Positions 1-8,905 are shown, counted from the stretch's first letter. The stretch: DNA of 64,000 nt from JBGSQR01 sp964509295 (GCA_964509295.1 CAZDWS010000008.1:62001-126000); one strand, 5' to 3'. Program-made: numbers and translations. The notes: generated by a model from the letters alone, not told the origin.

Positions 1-1
1 C

Positions 2-457
2 AACGATCCCGACGTGGATCCGGTAGGCGCCTGTGTAGGTATGCGTGGTTCACGTGTGCAGAATGTTGTTTCTGAACTGCGTGGCGAGAAAATTGATATT
101 ATTCCGTGGTCAGAAGATATTGCCCGCTTTGCCTGTAACGCTCTTTCACCTGCCCAGGTTACCAAGGTTTTTGTGGATGAGGAAAATCGTGCATTGGAAG
201 TAGTTGTTGCTGATGACCAACTTTCACTGGCGATTGGAAAACGTGGTCAGAACGTAAGTCTGGCTGCCCGTCTGACCGGTTGCCGCATTGATATCAAGAG
301 TGAGGCCAAGGCCGCTGAAGCAGAGCTTCAGGCATTTGCTTCATTTGATGGTAAAGAGGCTGATGACGAATCAGCTGAGCCACAGGATTCAGGTGAGGCG
401 GTAAATGAGACGGCAGCTCCTTCTGTTGATACGGTTTCAGAAGAGAAGACGGAGTAG
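2..457 (+). CDS. nusA: Transcription termination/antitermination factor NusA, C-terminal part (5' truncated by window)
   Basis: The reading frame is open from the first bases of the window, so only the last roughly 150 codons are present. The visible part begins in the first KH RNA-binding domain (VDPVGACVGMRGSRVQ, then IDIIPWS) and continues into the second (LAIGKRGQNVSLAARLTG). An acidic Glu/Asp-rich tail of about 40 residues follows and ends in TAG. NusA binds RNA polymerase and nascent RNA to modulate pausing and termination. The order nusA-ylxR-infB-rbfA-truB-rpsO-pnp downstream is the classical translation operon, which makes the assignment secure. The long acidic tail replaces the acidic repeat domains seen in some proteobacteria. 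Confidence 0.96.
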   Translation, partial: NDPDVDPVGACVGMRGSRVQNVVSELRGEKIDIIPWSEDIARFACNALSPAQVTKVFVDEENRALEVVVADDQLSLAIGKRGQNVSLAARLTGCRIDIKSEAKAAEAELQAFASFDGKEADDESAEPQDSGEAVNETAAPSVDTVSEEKTE

Positions 458-466
458 ATAACGGGC

Positions 467-1078
467 ATGCCCCGCAATAATACTAAAGAAAAACCGCAAC
501 GCAGTTGTCTCTGCTGCAGAGAGCCACGTGACAAGGATAAACTGCTCAGATTCGTGCTTTCCCCGCAGGGTGAAGTTCTGCCGGATCCGGATGCCAAGCT
601 CCCTGGCAGAGGAGCTTATACATGTGTAAGCTCGGAGTGCCTTGCAAAAACTATCAAGCAGCGAGGGTTTAATCGCGCTTTTAAAACCGAGGTTTCCGTT
701 CTGCCTGCAGAAGATATGGTGGCAATGGTTGCCGGTCTGATGAGAGAGCGTATTTTAGGATATATCGGTTTGGCAAATAAGGCCGGAAAAGTTATATCCG
801 GTGGTACTATGGTTAGCGAAGCCATCAGGGGCAAGATTAAACCCGGCTTGATACTTGTGTCCACTGATGTTTCAGAAGCAATTGGTGAAAAGATTGTAGT
901 TTTAGCCGAAGTCAACAGGATCCGTTGTGAACGGATTATGTCCAAAGATGATTTCGGAGCAATACTTGGTAAGGCGCCGCGCAGTGCGGTTGCTGTAAGG
1001 CATGGCGGTTTTGTTGAGCGCCTTGTGTGGGAAATCGAACGATACAGAAACTTCCTGGTGGAGGTGAGGGGCCTATGA
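467..1078 (+). CDS. YlxR (DUF448) - L7Ae-like RNA-binding fusion protein
   Basis: This 203-residue protein combines two families that are separate neighbouring genes in Bacillus (ylxR and ylxQ). Residues about 10-80 form the YlxR domain, with the RSCLCCREP Cys motif, LPGRGAY and FNRAF. Residues about 95-190 resemble a ribosomal L7Ae/L30e fold (GLANKAGKVISG, then LILVSTDVSE). YlxR proteins bind nucleic acid and some have regulatory roles; L7Ae-type proteins bind kink-turn RNA. A joint role in ribosome or RNase P-like RNA biology is inference. The start ATG at 467 lies 9 nt after nusA, and the stop overlaps the infB start as ATGA, indicating translational coupling. Confidence 0.9.
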   Translation: MPRNNTKEKPQRSCLCCREPRDKDKLLRFVLSPQGEVLPDPDAKLPGRGAYTCVSSECLAKTIKQRGFNRAFKTEVSVLPAEDMVAMVAGLMRERILGYIGLANKAGKVISGGTMVSEAIRGKIKPGLILVSTDVSEAIGEKIVVLAEVNRIRCERIMSKDDFGAILGKAPRSAVAVRHGGFVERLVWEIERYRNFLVEVRGL

Positions 1079-3852
1079 ATAAAATTAGTGTGAGTAGTCT
1101 GGCAGAAACGCTGGGGCTGGATAGCCGGGAAGTTTTACAGCGGCTCAAGGAAATCGGAGTAGACGCTAAAACTCCGACATCCAAGGTTGACGAGAGTGTC
1201 GCCAAAAAACTGATGGCAGCTCAGCCCAAAGAAGGCGGCACCGAAGAGGTCAGAGTCACAACCAATATTATCCGTAGACGCGCCAAGACCGTTACTGCCA
1301 GTGACGAGCCTGAATCTGCACCGGTTGAAGTAAAAGAGGAAAAGGTCGCTCCGGTTGTTGCTCCTGTAGTTGTAGCAACTCCGGTTCCGGTTGAGGTAAA
1401 GGTTGTTGAACCGGTAGTCGCTGCTCCTGTAATACAGGTTGAAAAGCCAGTTGTACAGCCTGTTGCACCGGAAAAAGTTGTTGCCACGGTAACTGTGGAA
1501 CCTCCAAAGACTCCAGTGTCCGAACAGCCAAAGACCGGCCCAAATCAGGCCAGAATTCTGGGGCGCATGGAAATACCTGGTGTTACCAGCCGTCCAACTC
1601 GTGTCGTCGGCAATGATGTGCCTCAGGCTAAGCCATATCCTGCTCGCCAAAATGACCCTTCACAAAGGCGTCCATCTACATCTGCTCCTTCAAGGCCAGC
1701 CGGTTCTGATCGTCCAGGTTCGGATCGTCCAAATCAGGATAGATCGAACGCTCCGCGACCAGCTTCAACTCGTCCCGGTTCTTCGGCACCATCTTCAGCT
1801 CCATCTGCCGGTGCACCCGACCGTTCGCGCATGAAGCAGGTTCCTTTGGCACCTGCAGCACCTTCTATGGGAGAAGATCGTCGCAAGTTCGCCGGTAAGC
1901 CTGCTGGACCCCATGGTGACGATGGAAAAGGCGGCAAGAAGGGCGGCCCATCTGCAGGAAAGAAAAAAGAGTTGCCTAAAAAGCATGAAATACTTGAAAA
2001 ACGCGAGCGGATTTTTGATCCGGTATATAAAGGTTCTCGTAAAAAAGGTAAAGAACGCCCTGTTGAAACCAAGCGGACTGAAATTACTGTACCAAAGGCG
2101 ATCAAGCGAATTATCAGGATTACAGAAACTATCAGCGTCGGCGAACTTGCCAAGCGTATGGGCATAAAAGCTACAGACCTGATCAAATCGCTGATGAAAA
2201 TGGGCATGATGGTAACAATCAACCATCCGCTTGATTTTGATACAGCTGCAATCCTGTCGTCTGAGTACGGATATGAAATTGAAAACGTAGCGGTGGATCT
2301 GGATGAAATTCATGATACAGTTCCTGACGCACCTGAAACTCTTGAAAAACGCCCACCGGTTGTAACAATCATGGGTCACGTTGACCACGGCAAGACATCG
2401 CTGCTTGATGCTATTCGCGAAGCAAACGTCATTGCCGGTGAGGCTGGCGGTATTACTCAACATATCGGTGCCTATGACGTAGAGTTGGGTGGACGTAAAA
2501 TAACCTTCCTTGATACACCTGGCCACGAAGCCTTTACCGCCATGCGTGCCCGCGGTGCCAAGGTTACTGACATTGTTGTACTGGTGGTTGCAGCTGATGA
2601 CGGTGTCATGCCCCAGACCCGTGAAGCAATCAATCACTCCAAGGCGGCTGGTGTACCGATCATTATTGCAGTCAACAAGATTGATAAACCTGATGCCAAG
2701 CCTGAGCGTGTCAAGCAGGAATTGATGGAATTCGGTCTGGTTTCATCCGATTGGGGTGGTGATACTACAATTGTTGAGGTTTCTGCCAAAAAACGTCTTA
2801 ACCTGGAAGAATTGCTGGAAATGATTCTGCTTCAGGCCGACGTTATGGATCTGAAAGCAAATCCTGACAAACAGGCTAAAGGCACTATTGTTGAAGCCAA
2901 GCTTGATAAAGGTCGTGGTCCTGTTGCAACTGTGCTTGTGCAGGAAGGTACGCTGAAAAACGGTGATTACTGTGTTGTCGGTATCCATTCCGGCCGCGTC
3001 AGGGCAATGCAGAATGACCGTGGCGATAGAGTTCTGGAAGCTGGCCCATCCATGCCTGTTGAGGTTATCGGATTGTCAGGTGTTCCTGATGCCGGTGATA
3101 TCTTTGTTGCAATGAAAGATGAGAAACAGGCCAAGGAAATTGCAACCTTGCGTCAGATTAAATATCGTGAAGTCGAGTTGGCCAAACATTCCAAAATTAC
3201 TCTGGAAGATTTGTATAAGCAGATCCAGAGTGGTGAGGTCAAGGATCTTAACGTTATTGTCAAGGGTGATGTGCAGGGTTCTGTTGAGGCTGTCAGCGAA
3301 ACACTTCGCAAGCTCTCCACTGATGCTGTTCGACTCAACGTTATTCATTCAGGTGTCGGTGCCATTACGGAAACCGACGTTAACCTGGCAGCGGCCTCCA
3401 ATACCATTATTATTGGATTCAGTGTTCGCCCTGAAGTTAAGGCACAGGCTCTGGCTGAAAAAGAGGGCGTTGATATCCGCCTTTACAGCATTATTTACGA
3501 TGCGGTTGAGGATGTTAAAAAGGCCATGGAAGGTCTGCTGGATCCGACTCTTAAAGAAAAGTTTCTTGGTCGTGCTGAAATCCGCGAAGTATTTTCAGTA
3601 CCTAAGATCGGCAACGTGGCTGGCTGTTATATCCAGGACGGTAAAGTGCTGCGAAATGCTCAGGTTCGACTCATACGTGACAGTATTGTTGTCTATACCG
3701 GCAAGCTTTCATCGCTTCGCCGTATCAAAGACGATGTCAAGGAAGTTGCCACCGGTTATGAGTGCGGTATCGGACTTGAAAACTATAATGATATAAGAAT
3801 CGGAGATTTTATCGAAGCCTTCGAAATTGAGAAGATAGCAACTAAATTATAA
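1075..3852 (+). CDS. infB: Translation initiation factor IF-2
   Basis: IF-2 is the GTPase that places fMet-tRNA in the ribosomal P site during initiation. The 925-residue protein starts MNKISVSSLAETLGL, an IF-2 N-terminal domain, at the ATG overlapping the previous stop. An upstream in-frame GTG at 1027 lies inside the preceding gene and is unlikely. Residues about 50-330 are a low-complexity linker rich in Pro, Val, Ala, Ser and Arg. A second IF-2 N domain lies near residues 345-415. The G domain has G1 GHVDHGKTS at about residue 434, then DTPGHEAFTAMRARG and NKIDKP, followed by the beta-barrel and C-terminal fMet-tRNA-binding domains. It is full length and intact. Confidence 0.98.
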   Translation: MNKISVSSLAETLGLDSREVLQRLKEIGVDAKTPTSKVDESVAKKLMAAQPKEGGTEEVRVTTNIIRRRAKTVTASDEPESAPVEVKEEKVAPVVAPVVVATPVPVEVKVVEPVVAAPVIQVEKPVVQPVAPEKVVATVTVEPPKTPVSEQPKTGPNQARILGRMEIPGVTSRPTRVVGNDVPQAKPYPARQNDPSQRRPSTSAPSRPAGSDRPGSDRPNQDRSNAPRPASTRPGSSAPSSAPSAGAPDRSRMKQVPLAPAAPSMGEDRRKFAGKPAGPHGDDGKGGKKGGPSAGKKKELPKKHEILEKRERIFDPVYKGSRKKGKERPVETKRTEITVPKAIKRIIRITETISVGELAKRMGIKATDLIKSLMKMGMMVTINHPLDFDTAAILSSEYGYEIENVAVDLDEIHDTVPDAPETLEKRPPVVTIMGHVDHGKTSLLDAIREANVIAGEAGGITQHIGAYDVELGGRKITFLDTPGHEAFTAMRARGAKVTDIVVLVVAADDGVMPQTREAINHSKAAGVPIIIAVNKIDKPDAKPERVKQELMEFGLVSSDWGGDTTIVEVSAKKRLNLEELLEMILLQADVMDLKANPDKQAKGTIVEAKLDKGRGPVATVLVQEGTLKNGDYCVVGIHSGRVRAMQNDRGDRVLEAGPSMPVEVIGLSGVPDAGDIFVAMKDEKQAKEIATLRQIKYREVELAKHSKITLEDLYKQIQSGEVKDLNVIVKGDVQGSVEAVSETLRKLSTDAVRLNVIHSGVGAITETDVNLAAASNTIIIGFSVRPEVKAQALAEKEGVDIRLYSIIYDAVEDVKKAMEGLLDPTLKEKFLGRAEIREVFSVPKIGNVAGCYIQDGKVLRNAQVRLIRDSIVVYTGKLSSLRRIKDDVKEVATGYECGIGLENYNDIRIGDFIEAFEIEKIATKL

Positions 3853-3865
3853 AACAGGCTGAGGT

Positions 3866-3915
3866 CAAGGTTAAGGTTGAGATAGCTCTTAACCCTAACC
3901 TTAACCTTAACCTTG
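3866..3915. repeat. TTAACC-type inverted repeat in the infB-rbfA junction
   Basis: The 13-nt arm CAAGGTTAAGGTT (3866-3878) is perfectly complementary to AACCTTAACCTTG (3903-3915), with a 24-nt loop. The right side is a run of TTAACC-like hexamers starting at about 3889. It ends only 7 nt before the rbfA ATG, in the place where a ribosome-binding site should be. It has no T-tract, so it is not an obvious terminator. It may be a dispersed repeat unit or may dampen rbfA translation. Confidence 0.75.
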
Positions 3916-3922
3916 GATTCCT

Positions 3923-4294
3923 ATGAGCAAAAGATCAGAAAAATTAGCCGAAACCATTCATGAAACAGTATCAGCCCTCTTGTCTCGCGGACTTAATGAT
4001 CCACGTATTGGTTTTGTAACAATCATTGCCGTAGATGTAATTGAGGATCTAAGTCTTGCCAGGATTTATTTTACGGTTATCGGTGACGAAACTGTAAAAA
4101 AGAATACGGAAGCAGGTCTGAATAGTGCAAAAGGTTTTATCCGCAAAGAACTGGGTCGCGTCCTGACCATCCGTCATATACCTGAACTTATTTTCAAATA
4201 TGACCATTCTCAGGAATACGGAAACCGTATTGACTCTATCCTCAGGGAGATCGGAACAGAGCATGACGGAAATAATTCAGAAAATAGCAAATGA
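3923..4294 (+). CDS. rbfA: 30S ribosome-binding factor RbfA
   Basis: RbfA is a KH-fold protein that binds the 30S subunit during late 16S rRNA maturation. The 123-residue product has typical features: RSEKLAETIHE at the start, RGLNDPRIGFVTI, LSLARIYFTV, and LGRVLTIRHIPELIF near the end. Length matches the family. No good Shine-Dalgarno precedes the ATG because the TTAACC inverted repeat lies immediately upstream. It follows infB and overlaps nrnA by 32 nt, as expected for the operon. Confidence 0.95.
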   Translation: MSKRSEKLAETIHETVSALLSRGLNDPRIGFVTIIAVDVIEDLSLARIYFTVIGDETVKKNTEAGLNSAKGFIRKELGRVLTIRHIPELIFKYDHSQEYGNRIDSILREIGTEHDGNNSENSK

Positions 4295-5222
4295 GATTTG
4301 TAGTAATAAATCCTTTCTCCTAACCTCCCACGAAAGTCCTGACGGTGATGCTGTTGGTTCCACATTGGCCATGGCATCTTTCCTGCGTAAAATCGGCAAG
4401 GACGTCACCGTCCATTTTTGCGATCAGATTCCTGATTTATATGCATTTTTGCCTGGTACGGATACGGTTTGCAAACAAATACCTGACCGCGATTTCGATA
4501 TGGCCTTTGTGCTTGATATCGGTGAATTCAAACGTGCAGGGTCAGAGTTTTGTAATTTCAAACGCATCGGCAAGATAGTCAATCTGGATCATCACCTGGC
4601 CTGCGATAATTTTGGTGCCTATAACCTGATAGACTCCAAAGCTGCTGCTACCGGTGTTCTTGTATATCGTATCGCCTCCTGTTTAGGGTATAAATTTGAC
4701 ATGGAAACTGCGCTTTGTCTCTATGTGGCAATTATTACCGATACTGGGTCTTTTCATTATTCAAATGCCAACAGAGAGGCTTTTGCTGTGGCTGGGGAGA
4801 TGATCGAATGTGGTGTAAATGCGTGGGATGTTGCTGAGAAGCTCTATGAGAATCAGCCGCAAAAGAGACTTGAACTCTTGACTAAAGCCTTGAATACGCT
4901 CGAGGTGATTTGTGACGGTAAAGCAGCATCAATTTCTGTTACTCTGGATATGTACGAAGAAACCTCCACTGATGCAGAATTAACAGATGGGTTCGTAAAT
5001 TACCCGCGCTCAATCAGTGGTGTTGAGGTGGCTATCTTCTTTCGACAGGTTGATGACACAAAAGTAAAAGTCGGATTCCGTTCCAAGGGTAAGGTCAATG
5101 TATCAGGTTTTGCTGCGGTCTATGGAGGCGGCGGTCATCATAATGCTGCAGGATGTACAATCAGTGGCACGATTGATGAAGTAAAATCCAAAATATATGA
5201 CGTTGTCAGGTCCGCATTTTGA
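4263..5222 (+). CDS. nrnA: DHH-family phosphoesterase, NrnA-type oligoribonuclease / pAp phosphatase
   Basis: NrnA-type enzymes degrade short RNA oligonucleotides (nanoRNA) and dephosphorylate 3'-phosphoadenosine 5'-phosphate. The 319-residue protein shows the DHH metal-binding motifs in order: SHESPDGDAVGS, VLDIGEF, NLDHHLACDNFG and ITDTGSFHYSN. The C-terminal DHHA1 glycine-histidine motif GGGGHHNAAG follows. I chose ATG 4263 because MTEIIQKIANEI matches the expected N-terminus; a longer frame from 4200 would sit within rbfA. The last base of the TGA stop belongs to the region shared with the truB start (TTTTGATC), so the two are translationally coupled. The position between rbfA and truB is typical. 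Confidence 0.93.
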   Translation: MTEIIQKIANEICSNKSFLLTSHESPDGDAVGSTLAMASFLRKIGKDVTVHFCDQIPDLYAFLPGTDTVCKQIPDRDFDMAFVLDIGEFKRAGSEFCNFKRIGKIVNLDHHLACDNFGAYNLIDSKAAATGVLVYRIASCLGYKFDMETALCLYVAIITDTGSFHYSNANREAFAVAGEMIECGVNAWDVAEKLYENQPQKRLELLTKALNTLEVICDGKAASISVTLDMYEETSTDAELTDGFVNYPRSISGVEVAIFFRQVDDTKVKVGFRSKGKVNVSGFAAVYGGGGHHNAAGCTISGTIDEVKSKIYDVVRSAF

Positions 5223-6136
5223 TCAATGGTTTTTTTGTTATTGATAAACCGGCCGGAATTACATCCCATGACGTTGTCAGTCGTGTCCGCAGAATACTCG
5301 GTACTAAAAAGGTCGGTCACACCGGTACTCTTGATCCATTTGCCACAGGTGTACTGCCAGTTGCCGTAAATGAAGGAACAAAAGCAATCCCCTTTCTGGA
5401 TGAGGGGGTCAAGTGTTATGAAGCCAAACTAAAACTTGGAATCACCACAGATACTCTTGATATAACCGGTAAGATCCTTTCTACTGCTGATTTTTCTTCT
5501 ATTGATAAAGAACGCTTTGCCCAACTGCTTCCACAGTTCATTGGTGAGATTGATCAAGTACCACCGATGTTTTCAGCTATAAAAATTGACGGTCAACCTC
5601 TTTACAAGATGGCACGTCAGGGGCAGGAAGTAGAACGCAAGTCCAGGCATGTGGTGATTCGTTCTATTGAAATTACCGGTTTTGAGTTGCCGTATGTCAG
5701 TATCAGTGTAAACTGTTCACGTGGCACCTATGTCAGGTCACTGGCGGATGACATCGGGAAGGCTCTTGGTTGCGGGGCGGTACTGCAGGAATTGCGTAGA
5801 ACGGAAAGCGGCCCTTTTGAAATAAGTTCTGCAATTAGTCTGGAAACTTTGCAAACTTTGACTCAACAGGGGCTTCAAGAGTCCGCTTGTATGACTCCAT
5901 TTCAGGCGCTTTCCCATCTGTCTGATATTCCATTGACAGAATTGGGAATGGAAAAGATCGGATTTGGGAAATCACCTGACTGGTGTGATACCAGATGTTT
6001 GGAGCAAATTGTCTGTAAAGAGCCTGTTCTTGCCAGGTTGTCCAGAAATGGGGTTCTTGTCGGAGTGGCTCAGCTATCACCTTCTGCAGATGATAGTACG
6101 TTGATCAAACTTAAGCGGGTTTTTTTAGCAGTTTAG
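5219..6136 (+). CDS. truB: tRNA pseudouridine(55) synthase TruB
   Basis: TruB converts uridine 55 in the T-loop of tRNAs to pseudouridine. The 305-residue product starts INGFFVIDKPAGITSHDVV and carries the catalytic Asp in HTGTLDPFATGVLP. It also has the family motif RGTYVRSLADDIG and a PUA-like C-terminal part. The start is a TTG at 5219 overlapping the nrnA stop; the ATG at 5226 is in another frame. Length and motifs are complete. Confidence 0.95.
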   Translation: MINGFFVIDKPAGITSHDVVSRVRRILGTKKVGHTGTLDPFATGVLPVAVNEGTKAIPFLDEGVKCYEAKLKLGITTDTLDITGKILSTADFSSIDKERFAQLLPQFIGEIDQVPPMFSAIKIDGQPLYKMARQGQEVERKSRHVVIRSIEITGFELPYVSISVNCSRGTYVRSLADDIGKALGCGAVLQELRRTESGPFEISSAISLETLQTLTQQGLQESACMTPFQALSHLSDIPLTELGMEKIGFGKSPDWCDTRCLEQIVCKEPVLARLSRNGVLVGVAQLSPSADDSTLIKLKRVFLAV

Positions 6137-6195
6137 TACTTTACACGGCAAATTGTGTGTGGTATTAATAACAGCTTGCGATATATCGGAAACAA

Positions 6196-6219
6196 TGCTT
6201 ATTCATATACATATAAGCA
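6196..6219 (+). promoter_or_regulatory. Hairpin in the rpsO leader
   Basis: TGCTTAT (6196-6202) pairs with ATAAGCA (6213-6219) just before the rpsO ribosome-binding sequence GAAAGGGGGTG. S15 represses its own translation through leader structures in several bacteria, so this may be the regulatory site. That role is inference, and the hairpin is short. Confidence 0.35.
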
Positions 6220-6241
6220 ATATTGAAAGGGGGTGTTAGCA

Positions 6242-6508
6242 GTGCTGGCAACCGACAAAAAACAGGAAATAATCAATTCGTTCAAAAAACATGAAAGCGA
6301 CACAGGTTCTCCAGAGGTGCAGATCGCAATTCTCACCGAGAGGATTACCTATTTGACCGAGCACTTCAAGATTCACAAAAAAGACCACCACAGTCGTAGA
6401 GGGCTTTTGAAGCTCGTCGGCCAGAGGCGGCGCCTTCTTGATTACCTTAAAGGCAAAGAGCTGGACAGGTACAAAACGGTAATTGAGCGACTCGGCATAC
6501 GTAGATAA
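6242..6508 (+). CDS. rpsO: 30S ribosomal protein S15
   Basis: S15 is a primary 16S rRNA-binding protein of the small subunit. With the GTG start at 6242 the product is 88 residues, the usual family length, beginning MLATDKKQEIINSF. It has the conserved ESDTGSPEVQ, HKKDHHSRRGLL and RRRLLDYL segments and ends ERLGIRR. The strong GAAAGGGGG Shine-Dalgarno at about 6225-6234 is better spaced for 6242 than for the in-frame GTG at 6233. It is followed by two tandem terminators, so it can be transcribed separately from pnp. Confidence 0.96.
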   Translation: MLATDKKQEIINSFKKHESDTGSPEVQIAILTERITYLTEHFKIHKKDHHSRRGLLKLVGQRRRLLDYLKGKELDRYKTVIERLGIRR

Positions 6509-6513
6509 TGGAG

Positions 6514-6556
6514 GGCAGTATACCTGTTTAACCGGGTATATTGCCTTTTTTTATTT
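6514..6556 (+). terminator. Intrinsic terminator after rpsO (first of two)
   Basis: GGCAGTATACC (6514-6524) pairs with GGTATATTGCC (6535-6545) with one G-T wobble, followed by seven Ts and ATTTT. Confidence 0.85.
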
Positions 6557-6577
6557 TGTTGCCGGTGTATGAAAAGA

Positions 6578-6602
6578 GGGCTATCCAGCCCTTTTTATTT
6601 TT
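6578..6602 (+). terminator. Second intrinsic terminator after rpsO
   Basis: GGGCT (6578-6582) and AGCCC (6587-6591) form a short stem with a 4-nt loop, followed by TTTTTATTTTT. It backs up the first terminator. Confidence 0.65.
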
Positions 6603-6605
6603 GTT

Positions 6606-6705
6606 GGGGGCGTGGGTAGAGCCCCCCTGTGTAAAGTGTTCATAAACATCAGTTACTGTTAATGGATTTTATCAGGGAGGTTGTGGCGACGGCCCCAGCG
6701 CAACC
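6606..6705 (+). promoter_or_regulatory. Structured leader upstream of pnp
   Basis: Two potential hairpins lie between the rpsO terminators and pnp. GGGGGC (6606-6611) pairs with GCCCCC (6621-6626). GGTTGTG (6679-6685) pairs with CGCAACC (6699-6705), with one wobble. pnp mRNA in enterobacteria is autoregulated through a leader hairpin processed by RNase III; a similar role here is only an analogy. I see no convincing promoter pair. Confidence 0.35.
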
Positions 6706-6726
6706 AAGAAGACAGGAGATTTAAGT

Positions 6727-8844
6727 ATGGAACAGATAGTACAGGTTGAGTTCGGCGGAAGAACCGTCAGTATTTCAACAGGCAAAATGGCCAAACAGGC
6801 CAGTGGTGCTGTCGTAGTTCGTTCAGGCGATACTATGGTGCTGGTAACGGCAGTAGCACAAAAAGAAGCAAAAGAGGGGCAGGACTTTTTCCCTTTGACA
6901 GTAAATTATACCGAGAAGGCATACGCAGGCGGAAAGATTCCAGGTGGCTTCTTCAAGCGCGAAGCGCGGCCCTCAGATGCTGAAACCCTCACATGTCGTT
7001 TGATAGATCGTCCTATTCGCCCTCTTTTTCCTGAGAGTTTCTTGAATGATACTCAGATTATCGCTACGGTCGTTTCTGCCGACAGAGACAACGATCCGGC
7101 GATTCTCTCCATGCTGGGTGCTTCTGCTGCCCTGATGGTTTCTGATATTCCGTTTTTTGGACCGATTGCCGGTGTTAAGATCGGCCGCGTTGATGGCAAG
7201 CTGATTTGCAATCCAACGGCTGAAGAAATTGAAAAAAGCGACATGGAAATAGTAGTTGCTGCCAGTCGTGATGCTGTAATCATGGTTGAAGGCGAAGCTA
7301 AGTTTGTTTCTGAAGCAGACATGCTGGAAGCTGTTTTCTTTGCTAAAGAAGCAATTCTTCCTCTGATCGAAATTCAGGAAGAACTACAGAAAAAAGCCGG
7401 TGTTGCCAAGCGTGAAGTTGTTGCGCCTGTCGTAGACGAAGCACTGCTCGCCAGAGTTCGTGAGCTGGCCTATGACCGTGTTGGTGAAGCTGTTAAGATT
7501 AAAACCAAACAGGAACGTCACAAGCAGATTGAGTTGATTAAATCAGAAACTCTTGAGGCTCTCAAAGAAGAATTTGAAGGCAAGGGAAAGCAGATCAAGG
7601 CATTCCTGGGTGATTTTGAATATGAGCGCGTACGTGCTGATGTCCTTGATACCGGTATTCGTATTGACGGTCGCGATACAGTAACCATTCGTCCCGTAAC
7701 CACCGAAGCCGGCCTGCTTCCGCGCGCCCACGGTTCGGCACTGTTTACCCGTGGCGAAACCCAGGCATTGGTGGCTGCAACACTTGGTACCTCCAGTGAT
7801 GAACAGCGTATTGATTCTCTCTATGGCGAATCTCGCAAGCGTTTCCTGCTGCATTATAACTTTCCTCCATTCTCAGTTGGCGAGACAAGTTTCCGTTTAG
7901 GACCTGGTCGTCGTGAAATCGGTCACGGCATGCTGGCTGAACGTGCATTGTCGGCTGTTCTGCCAAAGCATGATGACTTCCCGTATACAATCAGGATTGT
8001 TTCTGAAACACTGGAAAGTAATGGTTCATCATCAATGGCCTCTGTATGCGGCGGTTGTATGTCTTTGATGGATGCCGGAGTTCCTATCACCGCTCCAGTA
8101 GCTGGTATCGCCATGGGCTTGATCAAGGAAGGCGATAAAGTCGCTATTCTTTCCGATATTCTTGGTGATGAAGATCACTTGGGCGATATGGACTTCAAAG
8201 TGGCCGGTACCGCCGAAGGCGTAACTGCGCTGCAGATGGATATCAAGATCGGCGGAGTTACTAAAGAGATCATGGAAAAAGCCCTTAATCAGGCTCGTGA
8301 TGGTCGTCTGCATATCCTTGGTAAAATGGCGGAAACCCTTTCGGCAGCTCGTGAAGAAATGTCTCCATTTGCACCAAGAATTACTACCATTTACGTTAAA
8401 ACGGATAAGATCCGCGACGTAATCGGTACCGGTGGCAAGAATATCCGTAATATTACCGAGACTACCGGCGTTACAGTTGATATTGACGATACTGGCCGAA
8501 TCAACATTGCCAGCACCAGCAAAGAAGCGTGCGATCTTGCTATTCAGATGATTCGTGGATTGACAGATGATGCCGAAGAAGGCCGTCTCTATATGGGTAC
8601 TGTTAAAAAGATTATGGATTTCGGTGCTTTTGTTGAAATCATGCCTGGAACTGACGGTCTTGTACACATCTCCGAACTGGACACCAAGCGTGTCAAGACA
8701 GTTACCGAAGTTCTCAATGAAGGTGACAAGGTACTGGTCAAGTGTATCGGTGTTGATAAAAACGGCAAGATTAAGCTGTCACGCAAGGAAGCACTTGGTT
8801 TTAATGCTGATGGAAGCCCGATTGAAGGCTATAGCGCAGAGTAA
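6727..8844 (+). CDS. pnp: Polyribonucleotide nucleotidyltransferase (PNPase)
   Basis: PNPase is the phosphorolytic 3'-5' exoribonuclease of the RNA degradosome. The 705-residue protein contains the first RNase PH-like core (residues about 10-140), an all-helical linker (about 240-300), and the second RNase PH core (about 310-540, with GRREIGHGMLAERAL, SSSMASVCGG and LGDEDHLGDMDFKVAG). These are followed by the KH domain (VIGTGGKNIRNITE) and an S1 domain (GTVKKIMDFGAFVEI, then GLVHISEL). The start ATG has the Shine-Dalgarno AGGAGA. It is complete and closes the operon, ending before a strong terminator. Confidence 0.98.
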   Translation: MEQIVQVEFGGRTVSISTGKMAKQASGAVVVRSGDTMVLVTAVAQKEAKEGQDFFPLTVNYTEKAYAGGKIPGGFFKREARPSDAETLTCRLIDRPIRPLFPESFLNDTQIIATVVSADRDNDPAILSMLGASAALMVSDIPFFGPIAGVKIGRVDGKLICNPTAEEIEKSDMEIVVAASRDAVIMVEGEAKFVSEADMLEAVFFAKEAILPLIEIQEELQKKAGVAKREVVAPVVDEALLARVRELAYDRVGEAVKIKTKQERHKQIELIKSETLEALKEEFEGKGKQIKAFLGDFEYERVRADVLDTGIRIDGRDTVTIRPVTTEAGLLPRAHGSALFTRGETQALVAATLGTSSDEQRIDSLYGESRKRFLLHYNFPPFSVGETSFRLGPGRREIGHGMLAERALSAVLPKHDDFPYTIRIVSETLESNGSSSMASVCGGCMSLMDAGVPITAPVAGIAMGLIKEGDKVAILSDILGDEDHLGDMDFKVAGTAEGVTALQMDIKIGGVTKEIMEKALNQARDGRLHILGKMAETLSAAREEMSPFAPRITTIYVKTDKIRDVIGTGGKNIRNITETTGVTVDIDDTGRINIASTSKEACDLAIQMIRGLTDDAEEGRLYMGTVKKIMDFGAFVEIMPGTDGLVHISELDTKRVKTVTEVLNEGDKVLVKCIGVDKNGKIKLSRKEALGFNADGSPIEGYSAE

Positions 8845-8871
8845 TTCAACTGTTTAATTGTATGTTTTTAT

Positions 8872-8905
8872 AAAAGGCGAAGCCGCAAGCTTCGCCTTTT
8901 ATTAT
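8872..8905 (+). terminator. Intrinsic terminator after pnp
   Basis: A perfect 12-nt stem, AAAAGGCGAAGC (8872-8883) with GCTTCGCCTTTT (8889-8900), has a 5-nt loop and is followed by ATTATTTT. It ends the translation operon. Confidence 0.92.

Noticed and set aside
1135..1650. 171-codon reverse-strand frame inside infB
   Set aside because: It is a by-product of the low-complexity Pro/Val/Ala linker of IF-2 and not a gene.
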